Assembly (NCBI RefSeq): GCF_013113835.1
Contig: NZ_VTYQ01000006.1
Coordinates: 186,001-250,000 of the forward strand
Origin: Vibrio sp. RE88
GTDB taxonomy: Bacteria > Pseudomonadota > Gammaproteobacteria > Enterobacterales > Vibrionaceae
Length of the DNA stretch: 64,000 nucleotides
Direction: 5' to 3'
This document shows positions 1-10,479 of this stretch, one piece after another. A program made the translations under genes and the position numbers. A model generated the notes under the pieces. The model was not told the origin of the DNA and ran no database searches. It was given only the letters and a program-made list of their open reading frames with translations. Every line of letters begins with the position of its first letter. Position 1 is the first letter of the stretch.

Positions 1-3000
1 CGTTGGCCAATAGTTTGAACGTGCATGCTCAGACCAGAATGAGAAACACACACACCTTTAGGTTTACCCGTTGAGCCCGAGGTATAGATCACATACGCCA
101 GCTGCTCTTCTAAAATTTCAGGACGAGTTACGAGAGGCTGCTGAAGGTCGATTTCAGAATACGCAATGATGTTATCTGGCTGACAAATCTCACGTGCCAA
201 TTGTTGCGAACTACTGTCAGAAATCAGCCATTGAGCATCGCTATCTTCAACCATGTAGGCCAGTCGGTCTTGAGGGTATGAAGGATCTAAAGGTAGGAAT
301 GCAGCTCCGGCTTTCAAGACGCCGATCATTGCCACCAGCATGTCGGCGCCACGGGCAAACATCACACCAACTCGCTGATCTCGTTGAATGCCGCGCGCAA
401 TTAGCTCAGCGGCTACGCCATCACTGAAGTTATCCAGCTGTTGGTATGTCAATGCGATCCGTTCAGTGCCATTAGTTGATAAGGCCGTTCCCCCAAGAGG
501 ATTCGCCACAAGCGCTTCACTATCCGGTTGCGCAAGCACCTGCTCTTTTAACAGTTCTGTGAAGGGTTTGTAAGTCCATTGCTCAGACGATTTTACATGA
601 CCAGACAAGCGAGACTCTTGCTCGGCGTCCAATACATCAAGATCACTCAGGCTATGAGTCAGCTTATCGACAAGCTGCTCAAGATAATGAGACGTCGTTG
701 CGGACAGCGCATCAATATCTGACTGTGAGAATTTCGCTGAGTCGTACGCAAAAACAATGCGTAATGATTCACCTGGCAATACCGCCAGCGTTAACGCGTA
801 ATGCGTAAACTCATAACTGTCAGGCTCGCCAATTTTAAGGCCAGTTTCACTAAACAGGCTCTCATCCAATGGGTAGTTTTCAAACACCACCAACGAATCA
901 AACAGATTCTCACCAGCCAGTGGTGATTGTGCTTGTACCTCTGACAAAGAGACATGGCTGAATTCACGCTGCGCGCTAGCCTGCTCTTGTATATCGGCAA
1001 GCCATTGATTGGTTTTCGCCTGCCAGTCCACCATCGATGTAACAGGCAAGGTATTAATGAAAAGCCCAACCATGGCTTCACTGTTTGCCAGTGACGATGG
1101 TCGACCTGCAACCGTGTTGCCAAAAACAGGCTGAGACTGACCCGTGTAACGTTGAAGCGTTAGTAACCATGCGCCCTGAATGAGAGTGTTTAGCGTGATG
1201 CCAGATGACTTCAACTGAGACTGCCAACTACTCAGTACCTCAGCACTGAAGTCCACGTTGTGGCGAACATGCCCTAGTTTATCTGTGTTCGAACCGTATT
1301 GTTCAACCAACATTGTTGGCGCTTCTACACCATTCAGATAACCACGCCAGTACTCTTGAGCACTTTCTGGTTCTTGCTGTACAACCCATTCCAAATAATC
1401 GGCAAAATCATAACTGACGACAGGCAGACTCATGTTTTGGTAGTGAGAAAATAGTTCGCTAAGTAGAACACCGGTGCTCCAACCATCCATCAGAATGTGG
1501 TGAATCGTGAAGATACAAGCGATCTCATTGTCACCCGTTGTCACTAGATCTACTCGCCACAAAGGTTTTAGTTGCTGCGCGCTGGCATCTTGTTCCAGTT
1601 CGAAACCTTGTTCAATGAGCGAACGTTTATACGACTCTAGTTCAAAGCCTACTTCCTCTCGCCCATCAAAGACTCTGCTCGTGATAGGAAGGTCATCCCA
1701 AACATACAGGTGTGCCTGACCTTCTACTTGATGCAGCGTACTACGTAGAATCGAATGACGCTTCATCAAGGCTTTCCAACCCTCTTCTAATTGAGCAGCA
1801 TCAGCTCCCGATATAGGTAAGGTAATTTGGTTGACGTAGGTGCTTGTCTCTTGCGATAGCTGAGCGTGGAAGTACAAACCTTGCTGGAGCGTAGACAAAG
1901 GTAGAATTTGATGTGGAAGTTGATGAGCGTTACCACTTACATGGCTTAGCGTCATGAGACTCAGATTAGTGTTTGGCGCATCAGCTTGTGTCAAAACGGC
2001 GGAGTTAGACGTGCAATGTTCCGTCACTGCTTTGATTGCCGCTTCTAAGTGATGAACATACGCATCACACTCAGATTTCGACAGAGCAGAAAGTGAAAAC
2101 TCCAATTCGACATCAAAGCCTTCATCAGTTTCACTGATATTCAATGCAATTGCGGCATCAGCTTTAGCGTCTTCTGGTCGCCATAGGCCAAATTCACCCA
2201 GTTCAGCCCCTTTCACATCAACCTGCGTTGCTCGGCCTAGGAAGTTAAATAGCACATCAACATGGTCTTGATACTGCCATTGCTGCTGAACAACACCCGC
2301 TGAGTAACTCAAGCCACCATCGGTGATTGCATGTGAGCCATCTTTTACACTCGCTAACAGTTCACTAATGCTGTCACTTAACACAACTTTTTGCGGGAAC
2401 AGCGCAGTATGCCAGTTAACACTGCGTGAAAGATCCAACCCAAACGACTCACTGAATCGACCATGGCTTTCACGATGAATGACAATCTCGTTTGCAGAGG
2501 TTATTTGTTTTACTGCAAGCGCAGACAATGCCATCAACGTCTGCTCCTTGCTCAATCTGGCAAAGGCATGAGTCGATGCAAGCAGTGGTTCGGCGAGTTC
2601 TTTGGTTATATGGTAACTGCGCTTATGAATTCCATTACTTTCTTTATCAGTACTTCCATGGAAAGCAAGCTCAGCTCGCTGAGCATTCCAGAATTCGGAC
2701 TGTTTATGACTGATATGAAGATTCTCTAATGCCTCATACCAGTCAGCCTGATTGTGAGTTTTAGAGGCGAACGTATTAGGATCGGCACCCATTTCTTGCT
2801 GATAACTCCCCAGCAAATCTTGAATAAGCACAGGCCAAGAAAGCGCATCAATGACAAGGTGGTGAACGGCAATCAACATCTCGCCCGTCTCAATATTCAA
2901 GCCGACCGACAATTGCTTACCAGCAGACGGATTAATCGCACTCTGCACAGCATCGATGTCAATCTGTTCTGCATAAAGGTTGAATGCAAAATCTGCACTA

Positions 3001-6000
3001 GGAACATATTCAGCGAGATACTCTGCTGCATTAGGTGTTGTGGTATTAGGAGCCTCGAAAGAAAGGCGCAGACTATCATGATGTTGCACCACTTGCTTGA
3101 GTGCTCGGGCAATCGCGTCTGCATTAACCGGAGCTGGCAAGTTGAGTTTTGCGTACTGGTTACATAGTTCTAGCTGGCCATTTTTATCTAGCTTGCTTTT
3201 ATGAGAATAGCCTCGTTCAACGAATCGCTTCTGCATTGGCAGCAAGGATACTTTGCCATTCAGCTCACCTTGTTCAGCTGGTTTGATTTGGCTATCGAGA
3301 ACACATAACGCCATTTCAGCGACTACTGGATGGTCAAACACTTGCTTTGGTGTCAGCATCAAACCTCGTTGACGAAGCTTCCCTACCATTTGTAGCGCAG
3401 TAATTGAATCTCCACCAAGTGCAAAGAAATGGCTGTCAGAGCCAATAGACTCTAGTTTAAGGAGCTCACGCCATATTTCAGCCAGCTGATGTTGGATATC
3501 CCCTTCCAGCGGCGCACCCGCTTTCTGTTCTTCATCCCAATCCGGTGCAGATAGTTGCTTACGATCCACCTTACCAGCAGGTGTCAGAGGGAGTGTCTGG
3601 CTAACAATGATGCGTGACGGCACCATATAATCTGGCAACTGGGAGGCTAACTCTAAACGCCATTGAGATTCAGATTTTTGCTCTGTTTCGCTCAATTGAA
3701 CGTAACCGACTAGGCGCTTTCCTGTCGGCGACTCATGTGCGACAACGGCACAAAACTCAGCGTTAGAAAGCGTTTGCAGGCGGGATTCAATCTCTCCTAG
3801 CTCAATACGGAAGCCACGAATTTTTACTTGTTGGTCGGCACGACCAAGGTATTCAACAACACCATCTTGTCTAAATCGAACCAAATCACCAGTGCGATAC
3901 ATACGCTCGCCGTTAGCGGCAAATGGATCCGGAATAAAACGCTCAGCGGTCAAGTCAGGTCGTTTCAAGTAACCGCGAGCAAGGCCAGATTCCATACCAA
4001 TGTACAGCTCTCCAACCGATCCAAATGGTACCTGTTTAAGACTCTCGTCCAGCACATACAACTTACGGTCACCCACAGGCTGACCAATCGGCGCGTACGA
4101 ACTTTCCAGTTTATCTTCTGGATAAGCACGCCAGATCATCGGAGTAACGACCGTTTCTGTCGGGCCGTAACCATTGACGATGCGAGGTGGATTGACCACA
4201 CGTTGAATTCGTTCAAACGTTTCTCGGGTAAATGCCTCACCACCCAGTGTCAATGAACGCAAAGATAAGTCTGGCTGAGTTTGTTCAACCCAATCTAGCC
4301 AAGGGCCTGCATAGCTTGGCGGGAAACAAGCGATGGTGACTTTATCATCTACCAATACTTGAGTCGTTTTTTCTGGTGTCCACAACTGTTGGTCACGAAT
4401 GATAAGTGTTGAGCCAAACGCCAGTGGCACAGTCCAACGCTCAACAGCACCATCAAAACTGATAGAGGCAAAATGCAGCTCTGTGTCTTCAGGCGTCATG
4501 CCATACTGCTCGCCAATCGTCTGGACATGCATTGTCAGTCCGCGATGACTGACTGCCACGCCTTTAGGCTTACCTGTTGAGCCAGAGGTGTAAATCAAAT
4601 ACGCCAGCTGGTCCAGGTGGATATCTTGATATGAACACTCAGCAAGCTCAGATGCTGTAACCTCAGCTGCTAACAATGATTCAATAGCAATGCACTCTTG
4701 AGCACTATCGGATTGAGTGAAAAGATCTTGAGCCTTATCCATCAAGTGCTGCTGAGTCAGTAACTGCTGAGCTTCACTGTCTTCAAGCATAAAGCTGATG
4801 CGCTCAGCAGGGTAATCCGGATCAAGTGGTAGGAATGCACAACCTGCTTTCATGATGCCCAGCATGGCAACCAGCATATCGGTGCCACGCTCCATCATCA
4901 CACCGACAACACCTTCTGATTGAGCCTTTCTTTGACGCAATGAGTGCGCGACTACATTCGATTGAGCCTCTAACTCAGCGTAAGTCAGCGTTTTATCGCC
5001 ATGTTTTAAAGCAACTTTTTCAGGACGCAGTTTTGCTTGCTCAGCCACCAGCGCCATAAAGGTCACTGGATTCCATGTTTGTTGTACCGCTGCGTGCGCT
5101 TCCAAGGCCACTGTATCTGAGCTAGACAGCGCGTTAGTCTGTGCTAGAGACTGTTGAGGAGATTGGCAGATCTGGTTCAGAACATTTTTGTATGTGCTTA
5201 AAATGCTGTCAATTTGAGCTTGAGTAAACTTCTCTTGTGCATAAACAAGTCGGAGCGATAGTTGCTCACCCGTTACTGCATCCAACACCAGTTCAAACGG
5301 TGTTTCAGCGAGAGGGAACTCTGTGAATGAACCCTGAATCTCTCCAGAAGTTACGACCAGCTTGTCACCATGACTGCGGTAGTTGAATGCGACGGTCGGT
5401 AGTGGAAGTTGCCCAGCCAATTTCTCTAGAGGTAAATGCTCGAACTTCATTGACTCTGTCAGGTTAGTTCGGACATTTTCAACCAATTCAGCAAGCGTAT
5501 TTTCAGGAGCAATCTGCAAACCTAAAACAGCATTATTGACATAGAAACCAATATTTCTGCGGCTTTTCGAATTTCGGTTTAGGGCAGGAACAGTGATCGA
5601 AGGATGCGCATGATTTGAGTAGCTAGACAGAGTCAATAATAAAGCCGTCGAAAGCACTTCGAAGCGTGTGACACCAAAAGATTTTGCAGCTTCAGACACG
5701 CGCTCAGTTTCTTCCAGCGTCAATGACTCTTCAATATGAGTAGCGGTATAAGCACTGGCGTCGATTTGATTGGAAGCCGGCAATACGCAAGGTTCATCGC
5801 TGATTAGGTTCAATGCTTGCCATTTCAGCATCGCTTCATCATGTTCTTCACTTCCTTGCATTGAAGCGAATTCAACGAAGCTCTGGCCTCGTAGTTTACG
5901 CTTTGGCTTGCCAGCGAGGCGGTCGACCAACGCGCGAACAACAAGCTGTAAAGACCAAGCATCCGTTGTAATATGGTGGGCGGCAACTCCCATGACAAAC

Positions 6001-6413
6001 TCTTGGCCACTCACTTGATATAGGCACGCCCTATTCAAAGCTTCGCCGACCATGATGTAAGGCTCTCGAACCCGTCTTTCTGCATCTTTTAAAACGAAGG
6101 CTTCAGGGTCTGAGTATTCCTGAGCGTCTACAAATTCTAATTTGGGAGCAGAATCTGAGACTCGTTGAAGAGGCACGCCATCATGTTCTTTAAGTCTTAG
6201 CCTAAGAACATCTTGTTGTTCTACCAGAGCATCGAATGCCTCAAAGATGGCTTCTTTGCTGAGACCTTCACCATACAAACGTAACAAGCCACCCGTATTG
6301 TAAGCAATACTTTCTGGCATGAGCTGCTGGAACAACCATAGACGTTGCTGAGAATGAGAAAGTGGACTCCAACCACCATTGGCCGGAGTCATCGTGATAT
6401 CATCCACTGACAT
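1..6413 (-). CDS. Non-ribosomal peptide synthetase, siderophore type (partial, C-terminus outside window)
   Basis: This is a multimodular peptide synthetase that loads amino acids as thioesters and condenses them, most likely into a siderophore. About 2137 residues are visible, in the order C (residues ~10-440, HHITTDA near 143), A (~460-940, core YTSGSTGKPKG near 608), T (~960-1030, GGDSITAL near 1001), E (~1040-1490, HHLVIDALSW near 1184, plus ESHGR and FNFLG, which mark an epimerisation domain), C (~1500-1930, HHILMDG near 1639) and a second A domain cut by the window edge just after its YTSGSTGKPKG core. Aligned by eye to GrsA, the first A-domain pocket reads D-G-E-C-T-G-G-V-T. Start: ATG at 6413, preceded by AGGT. 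It follows mbtH and an exporter on the same strand. The hydroxamate-type importer nearby suggests a hydroxamate product such as one built on hydroxyornithine; that is inference. Confidence 0.93.
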   Translation of the reverse strand, partial: MSVDDITMTPANGGWSPLSHSQQRLWLFQQLMPESIAYNTGGLLRLYGEGLSKEAIFEAFDALVEQQDVLRLRLKEHDGVPLQRVSDSAPKLEFVDAQEYSDPEAFVLKDAERRVREPYIMVGEALNRACLYQVSGQEFVMGVAAHHITTDAWSLQLVVRALVDRLAGKPKRKLRGQSFVEFASMQGSEEHDEAMLKWQALNLISDEPCVLPASNQIDASAYTATHIEESLTLEETERVSEAAKSFGVTRFEVLSTALLLTLSSYSNHAHPSITVPALNRNSKSRRNIGFYVNNAVLGLQIAPENTLAELVENVRTNLTESMKFEHLPLEKLAGQLPLPTVAFNYRSHGDKLVVTSGEIQGSFTEFPLAETPFELVLDAVTGEQLSLRLVYAQEKFTQAQIDSILSTYKNVLNQICQSPQQSLAQTNALSSSDTVALEAHAAVQQTWNPVTFMALVAEQAKLRPEKVALKHGDKTLTYAELEAQSNVVAHSLRQRKAQSEGVVGVMMERGTDMLVAMLGIMKAGCAFLPLDPDYPAERISFMLEDSEAQQLLTQQHLMDKAQDLFTQSDSAQECIAIESLLAAEVTASELAECSYQDIHLDQLAYLIYTSGSTGKPKGVAVSHRGLTMHVQTIGEQYGMTPEDTELHFASISFDGAVERWTVPLAFGSTLIIRDQQLWTPEKTTQVLVDDKVTIACFPPSYAGPWLDWVEQTQPDLSLRSLTLGGEAFTRETFERIQRVVNPPRIVNGYGPTETVVTPMIWRAYPEDKLESSYAPIGQPVGDRKLYVLDESLKQVPFGSVGELYIGMESGLARGYLKRPDLTAERFIPDPFAANGERMYRTGDLVRFRQDGVVEYLGRADQQVKIRGFRIELGEIESRLQTLSNAEFCAVVAHESPTGKRLVGYVQLSETEQKSESQWRLELASQLPDYMVPSRIIVSQTLPLTPAGKVDRKQLSAPDWDEEQKAGAPLEGDIQHQLAEIWRELLKLESIGSDSHFFALGGDSITALQMVGKLRQRGLMLTPKQVFDHPVVAEMALCVLDSQIKPAEQGELNGKVSLLPMQKRFVERGYSHKSKLDKNGQLELCNQYAKLNLPAPVNADAIARALKQVVQHHDSLRLSFEAPNTTTPNAAEYLAEYVPSADFAFNLYAEQIDIDAVQSAINPSAGKQLSVGLNIETGEMLIAVHHLVIDALSWPVLIQDLLGSYQQEMGADPNTFASKTHNQADWYEALENLHISHKQSEFWNAQRAELAFHGSTDKESNGIHKRSYHITKELAEPLLASTHAFARLSKEQTLMALSALAVKQITSANEIVIHRESHGRFSESFGLDLSRSVNWHTALFPQKVVLSDSISELLASVKDGSHAITDGGLSYSAGVVQQQWQYQDHVDVLFNFLGRATQVDVKGAELGEFGLWRPEDAKADAAIALNISETDEGFDVELEFSLSALSKSECDAYVHHLEAAIKAVTEHCTSNSAVLTQADAPNTNLSLMTLSHVSGNAHQLPHQILPLSTLQQGLYFHAQLSQETSTYVNQITLPISGADAAQLEEGWKALMKRHSILRSTLHQVEGQAHLYVWDDLPITSRVFDGREEVGFELESYKRSLIEQGFELEQDASAQQLKPLWRVDLVTTGDNEIACIFTIHHILMDGWSTGVLLSELFSHYQNMSLPVVSYDFADYLEWVVQQEPESAQEYWRGYLNGVEAPTMLVEQYGSNTDKLGHVRHNVDFSAEVLSSWQSQLKSSGITLNTLIQGAWLLTLQRYTGQSQPVFGNTVAGRPSSLANSEAMVGLFINTLPVTSMVDWQAKTNQWLADIQEQASAQREFSHVSLSEVQAQSPLAGENLFDSLVVFENYPLDESLFSETGLKIGEPDSYEFTHYALTLAVLPGESLRIVFAYDSAKFSQSDIDALSATTSHYLEQLVDKLTHSLSDLDVLDAEQESRLSGHVKSSEQWTYKPFTELLKEQVLAQPDSEALVANPLGGTALSTNGTERIALTYQQLDNFSDGVAAELIARGIQRDQRVGVMFARGADMLVAMIGVLKAGAAFLPLDPSYPQDRLAYMVEDSDAQWLISDSSSQQLAREICQPDNIIAYSEIDLQQPLVTRPEILEEQLAYVIYTSGSTGKPKGVCVSHSGLSMHVQTIGQ

Positions 6414-6486
6414 ACATATACCTAAAAACTGTTAAATGTCAGGTACCTAAACAGCAGGTACCAAAATTAAGCAAAAGCGCGTGCTC

Positions 6487-6690
6487 TTATTCAGCTAACG
6501 CTTCTCGCAGGCTTTTCGGACGCATGTCAGTCCACACTTCATTTATGTGGGCAAGGCAAGTTTCTTTGTTGCCAGTAACACCAACGGCTTTCCATCCATT
6601 TGGAATTGGGTGATAAGTAGGCCAAATGCTGTACTGTTCTTGTGGGTTGATAACGACGGTAAATTCTGTGTTTGGGCTGTCAATACTCAT
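6487..6690 (-). CDS. MbtH-like protein
   Basis: This is a 67-residue MbtH-family protein. These proteins bind the adenylation domains of peptide synthetases and are often needed for their folding or activity. The family signature is visible: an N-terminal segment ending in [15 protein letters not shown], then [11 protein letters not shown], and the C-terminal [13 protein letters not shown]. The length is the usual one for the family. The start has a good ribosome site (GAGGAT five bases upstream of ATG). It lies 73 bases upstream of the synthetase and 57 bases downstream of the exporter, so the three genes are probably one transcript. Symbols differ between organisms, so none is given. Confidence 0.95.
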   Translation of the reverse strand: MSIDSPNTEFTVVINPQEQYSIWPTYHPIPNGWKAVGVTGNKETCLAHINEVWTDMRPKSLREALAE

Positions 6691-6747
6691 AATATCCTCA
6701 ACTAGATCGTTGTTCTTATTGTTTTGATTTTCTGGATTGTTGTTTCG

Positions 6748-8403
6748 TTAAGCGACGACACTTTCTACTGCTTGTTGAGCTTGTGATTTATCCGCAGTGT
6801 CCAGTTCCGTCAGTTGCCCACTGTCCATTTTGAAAATGCGATCTGCCGCATCGAAGTAACGGTCATCGTGGGTAATAGCGATTACAGTCACGCCACGCTC
6901 TTTAAGCAGAGGCAGTAACTGTTGGTAAAAGACTTTTCTAAAGCGAGGGTCCTGATCTGCCGCCCATTCGTCAAGAAGCATGCAGCCTCGCTGTTCAGCA
7001 ACGGCCATCAGCAACGCAAGACGCTTACGCTGCCCCTGAGAATAACGAACATCCGACAAGCGGCCATTCTCTTGAGTCACTTTGTGGCTCATTTCCAGAC
7101 GGTCCATCCACTCTTTGATATCGGCCTCTGGAACATCTTGGCCTTGTCCATTGGTAATCTGATGGAACAAGTAGAAGTCACTGAATACCGTAGAAAATTG
7201 CTGGCGGTAGTAAGGCCAGTTGAGTTCGGTCATAGGTTGACCGTTCAAGAGAACATTACCTGTATGCGGGCGATAAAGGCCGGTCAGTAAACGAGCAAAC
7301 GTTGATTTTCCGCTGCCATTACCACCGATGATAAAGATCATCTCACCTTTCGAAGCTTTAAAATTGATCGGGCCAACTTTAAACGGACGGTCATCGCCAT
7401 CAGCGCGGTATTCGTAAGTCACCTGTTGGAGATCGATACCTTCAAATACTTCTGGTTGTTCGTTAGCCTCAACAAGGTTTTCATTGTCACTTAAATCGAG
7501 AGATTCAAGCTTGCGCATAGAGATATTGGCGCTAATCAGACCGGGCAGCGCACCGACCGCGGCCATAAGTGGCATACGCATAAATAAAATGACAAGAGCA
7601 AAGGTAGAAGCGACGTCAAAGCCAGCCCAGCCTAAACCCAGCGCCAGATAAAAGTTGAGACCAATCAGTGCCAGTACAATCGTGTTAGCCATGTTGGCAG
7701 CAAAACCATTGTAGATGTCCGCTCTTGTTACTTCGTCTCGATAACCCGCTGCATTTGGACCAAACTCATCGTCGAAATAACGGCGAGCGCGACTAGGATT
7801 CAGTGATAACTCTTTACGCCCGTCAATCAATGCTTGATAGTCGTGATAAAGCTTATCTTCCAACTCACGAACCTGACGAACGTGGAAAGTGATTCGAGTC
7901 ACCAATCCATAGCCGATAACACCAGTCACACCTAACATCAGCAGGCTTACACCAAATAGAGGTAGTGAAAGGAACGCAAGATAAGACAATGCAACTACGG
8001 TAAGTACTAAGCCGTAAATCATTTCCGGCAAGGTAACGAAGGCAATAGTGATGTTACGAATGTCGGTGTTCAGTGATGCCAGCACCCCAGCACTACCGAC
8101 ATCTTCTATTTGTTCAATATCAGTGTTGATCAGTTGCTTAACCAATTGACAACGCTTTGAATAGACAAATTGGTGGCCTAACTTGTGCAGTGACACCTGC
8201 GCAACAGTCGCCGTGATCAATAGCAACACCAGTAATCCAGCAAATTGCCAGATAGCGCTATGAACACTGGTTGTCTGACTCAACAGTTCATATTGAATAA
8301 AAGCAATCACGCCAATACTGAGAAAGGCGCTTGCCACACTCAGCAAAATAACCAAAGCGAGCGCTTTATGTTGTTTATGGGCCAACTGAAAAAGTAATTT
8401 CAT
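6748..8403 (-). CDS. Cyclic-peptide/siderophore ABC exporter (fused membrane and ATPase domains)
   Basis: This 551-residue half-transporter resembles the PvdE/SyrD group of cyclic peptide exporters, inner-membrane proteins that move the synthetase product or its precursor to the periplasm. The N-terminal ~300 residues hold about six membrane segments (the first at ~15-38). The ATPase domain follows, with Walker A GGNGSGKST at ~361-369, a signature written SQGQRKR rather than LSGGQ, Walker B CMLLDEW and the switch histidine in AITHDD. The altered signature with QGQRKR is usual in this group, so it is not a defect. It is the first gene of the exporter-mbtH-synthetase unit and has a Fur box 23-41 bases upstream of its ATG. 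It probably works as a homodimer. Confidence 0.9.
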   Translation of the reverse strand: MKLLFQLAHKQHKALALVILLSVASAFLSIGVIAFIQYELLSQTTSVHSAIWQFAGLLVLLLITATVAQVSLHKLGHQFVYSKRCQLVKQLINTDIEQIEDVGSAGVLASLNTDIRNITIAFVTLPEMIYGLVLTVVALSYLAFLSLPLFGVSLLMLGVTGVIGYGLVTRITFHVRQVRELEDKLYHDYQALIDGRKELSLNPSRARRYFDDEFGPNAAGYRDEVTRADIYNGFAANMANTIVLALIGLNFYLALGLGWAGFDVASTFALVILFMRMPLMAAVGALPGLISANISMRKLESLDLSDNENLVEANEQPEVFEGIDLQQVTYEYRADGDDRPFKVGPINFKASKGEMIFIIGGNGSGKSTFARLLTGLYRPHTGNVLLNGQPMTELNWPYYRQQFSTVFSDFYLFHQITNGQGQDVPEADIKEWMDRLEMSHKVTQENGRLSDVRYSQGQRKRLALLMAVAEQRGCMLLDEWAADQDPRFRKVFYQQLLPLLKERGVTVIAITHDDRYFDAADRIFKMDSGQLTELDTADKSQAQQAVESVVA

Positions 8404-8425
8404 CTCAAATCCATGTATTAATTAT

Positions 8426-8444
8426 TATTGTGATTATCATTATC
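8426..8444 (-). promoter_or_regulatory. Fur box upstream of the exporter-mbtH-NRPS unit
   Basis: Read on the minus strand this 19-mer is GATAATGATAATCACAATA, which by eye matches 16 of 19 positions of the classical Fur consensus GATAATGATAATCATTATC. It lies between the end of fhuB and the exporter ATG, 23 bases upstream of that ATG. It therefore most likely shuts off siderophore synthesis when iron is plentiful. The match is seen directly; the function is inferred. Confidence 0.85.
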
Positions 8445-8502
8445 AACAAATTTTAAAACAGCATTGAGGAAAGCTGAGCATTGCCTCCCTCATGACTAAA
8501 AA

Positions 8503-10479
8503 TTAGAGTCTGCGAAGTCCCCACATCAGATACATACCGCCAATCAGAGACGCCACCAAACCAGCTGGGATTTCTTGTGGGTACAACATTTGGCGTCCTA
8601 GCCAATCAGCGAGAAGCATTAGTCCCATACCGACAAGAGCTGAACAAATCAGGTGTTCTCGAGCTCGGCTAAAACCAAACAAACGAGCGAGATGCGGCGC
8701 CATCAAACCGATAAAACTCAATGGGCCAACAACGAGAGTGGCACTAACTGTCAGCAATGCCACCAGCAGTAATAGCAAGCCTCTCGCCTGCCCTACTTTC
8801 ACTCCAAGTGCGCGAGAACTGGCCTCTCCCAAAGGTAATATGTCCAACCAACGAGCCGTTAAGAAACTGAACCCAACAAGCACGAAAGTCGCGACTGCTA
8901 AAGGAAGTAAAGTCGCCTCTGTAACAAAGTAAGTTGAACCAGAAAGCCAGGCTAGGACTTGGTAGCTCCTAGGGTCACCGCCCGCCAATACGAAGCTTTG
9001 TACCGCGTTCATCAGAGCTGTGATCGCCACACCAGTCAGCAGCACACGTTCAGGTTGGAAGCCAGACTTACGGTTCAAAAGAACAATCACGGAGAGCGAA
9101 GCCATCGCGCCCACAAGTCCACCTAAATACAAGCCAACGAGACTAACGCCAATGCCAGAGAACATGGCAATAATCAAACCCAAAGCGGTACCCGAACTGA
9201 TGCCGATCACTTCAGGGCTCGCCATTGGGTTGCCACTTAAACGCTGGATCACCGTACCTGCGGTAGCCAACATCACACCAGCTAAGGCGGCGGCAACAAG
9301 TCGGGGCCAACGCCACTCAAGCAGGTTCCACTCACCTGAGAACACTAGCCACTGCCAGCCAGAGCTTTGAATTGAAGTGGTACTAAAGATAAATAGAGCA
9401 ACTGGAATAACGAGCGCAACCAATGCAATGGCATGACGGTTGAGGCTCTTAACTTGCTCACTATGACGCGTCATGACTGTTTGCGTCTGGGTTTGACTAC
9501 GCATCGACAACCTTGGTAGCAGCCACAATAAGAGAGGTGCACCTAATGCGGCAGTTGCGGCACCAGTTGGCACAATCATGGCGGCAATACCTGGGAGCTG
9601 CTGGATAAGCAGATCCGTAAGCGTTAGTAGTAAACCACCTAACAGCATGGAGACGATTAACTTAGGCACAAGACGATGCACACCGGTTGCACGAGCAATC
9701 GCTGGAGCAGCGAGACCTACGAAGCCAATCACGCCAACTTTAGAAACCACCCAAGATGTCAGTAACACTGCGAGACCAAGACATATGACGCGCAGCTTCG
9801 CCAGAGACACGCCAAGGCTCTTCGCACCTTCTTCAGATAATTCCAACAAGGTTAGCGGCTTAACGAATAGGAATGAAATACCAATCGCTAATCCGAGTCT
9901 TGGCGCGAGATAAGCAATATCAGACCATCCTGTCTGAACGAGAGAACCCGCACCCCAAATCATTAAACCAGCTAGCTTATCCTGATTCATCATTAACAGA
10001 ACAGTGCTGACGGCGCCGAAGTAGAGGTTAATGACCAGACCCGAAACCACCACAACTGTCGGTGAAAGTGCACGACGCCATGACAGTGCAAATACCAGTG
10101 CCATTGTTCCCACGCCACCAAGCAAAGCAATCAGTGATTTAGAAAACGTCAGTAACCAAGGGGCATACAAGGTTGCCATCATAAGGGCAAAACTGGCACC
10201 ACTTGCCACACCCAAAGTGGATGGTGACGCCAAAGGGTTACGCAACACTTGCTGCATCAGTACGCCAGCAGCAGCCAAAGCAGCACCTGCAATCAGTGTC
10301 GTGAAAAATCTAGGCCACCAAGTTAGATGCAATCTAACTGATTCTGGCGACATCCAATCTGCTTGGAAAAGGCTATTCACGCCTGCTGAAAAATTGCCAG
10401 AGGCATTCAATTGAAAGCCTACAATGGTCAGCATAAATGCCGCGAGTATCGCGACAAGACTTAGAGATAAGATTCTCAT
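8503..10479 (-). CDS. fhuB: Iron(III)-hydroxamate ABC transporter permease, double-length FhuB type
   Basis: This 658-residue inner-membrane permease imports ferric hydroxamate siderophores. It consists of two tandem FecCD-type permease halves of about 330 residues each, as in FhuB, where one polypeptide replaces the usual dimer. Both halves carry the family motif run with Gly-rich segments, such as [20 protein letters not shown] in the first and the matching [20 protein letters not shown] in the second. It is the last gene of fhuC-fhuD-fhuB; its ATG overlaps the fhuD stop codon (ATGA). The length is close to E. coli FhuB. Substrate class (hydroxamate) is inferred from the double-length form, which is characteristic of Fhu systems. 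Confidence 0.93.
   Translation of the reverse strand: MRILSLSLVAILAAFMLTIVGFQLNASGNFSAGVNSLFQADWMSPESVRLHLTWWPRFFTTLIAGAALAAAGVLMQQVLRNPLASPSTLGVASGASFALMMATLYAPWLLTFSKSLIALLGGVGTMALVFALSWRRALSPTVVVVSGLVINLYFGAVSTVLLMMNQDKLAGLMIWGAGSLVQTGWSDIAYLAPRLGLAIGISFLFVKPLTLLELSEEGAKSLGVSLAKLRVICLGLAVLLTSWVVSKVGVIGFVGLAAPAIARATGVHRLVPKLIVSMLLGGLLLTLTDLLIQQLPGIAAMIVPTGAATAALGAPLLLWLLPRLSMRSQTQTQTVMTRHSEQVKSLNRHAIALVALVIPVALFIFSTTSIQSSGWQWLVFSGEWNLLEWRWPRLVAAALAGVMLATAGTVIQRLSGNPMASPEVIGISSGTALGLIIAMFSGIGVSLVGLYLGGLVGAMASLSVIVLLNRKSGFQPERVLLTGVAITALMNAVQSFVLAGGDPRSYQVLAWLSGSTYFVTEATLLPLAVATFVLVGFSFLTARWLDILPLGEASSRALGVKVGQARGLLLLLVALLTVSATLVVGPLSFIGLMAPHLARLFGFSRAREHLICSALVGMGLMLLADWLGRQMLYPQEIPAGLVASLIGGMYLMWGLRRL

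Noticed and set aside
6748..8403. Defective ABC signature (SQGQRKR) in the exporter
   Set aside because: This altered signature is usual for the cyclic-peptide exporter group, so it is not evidence of inactivity.
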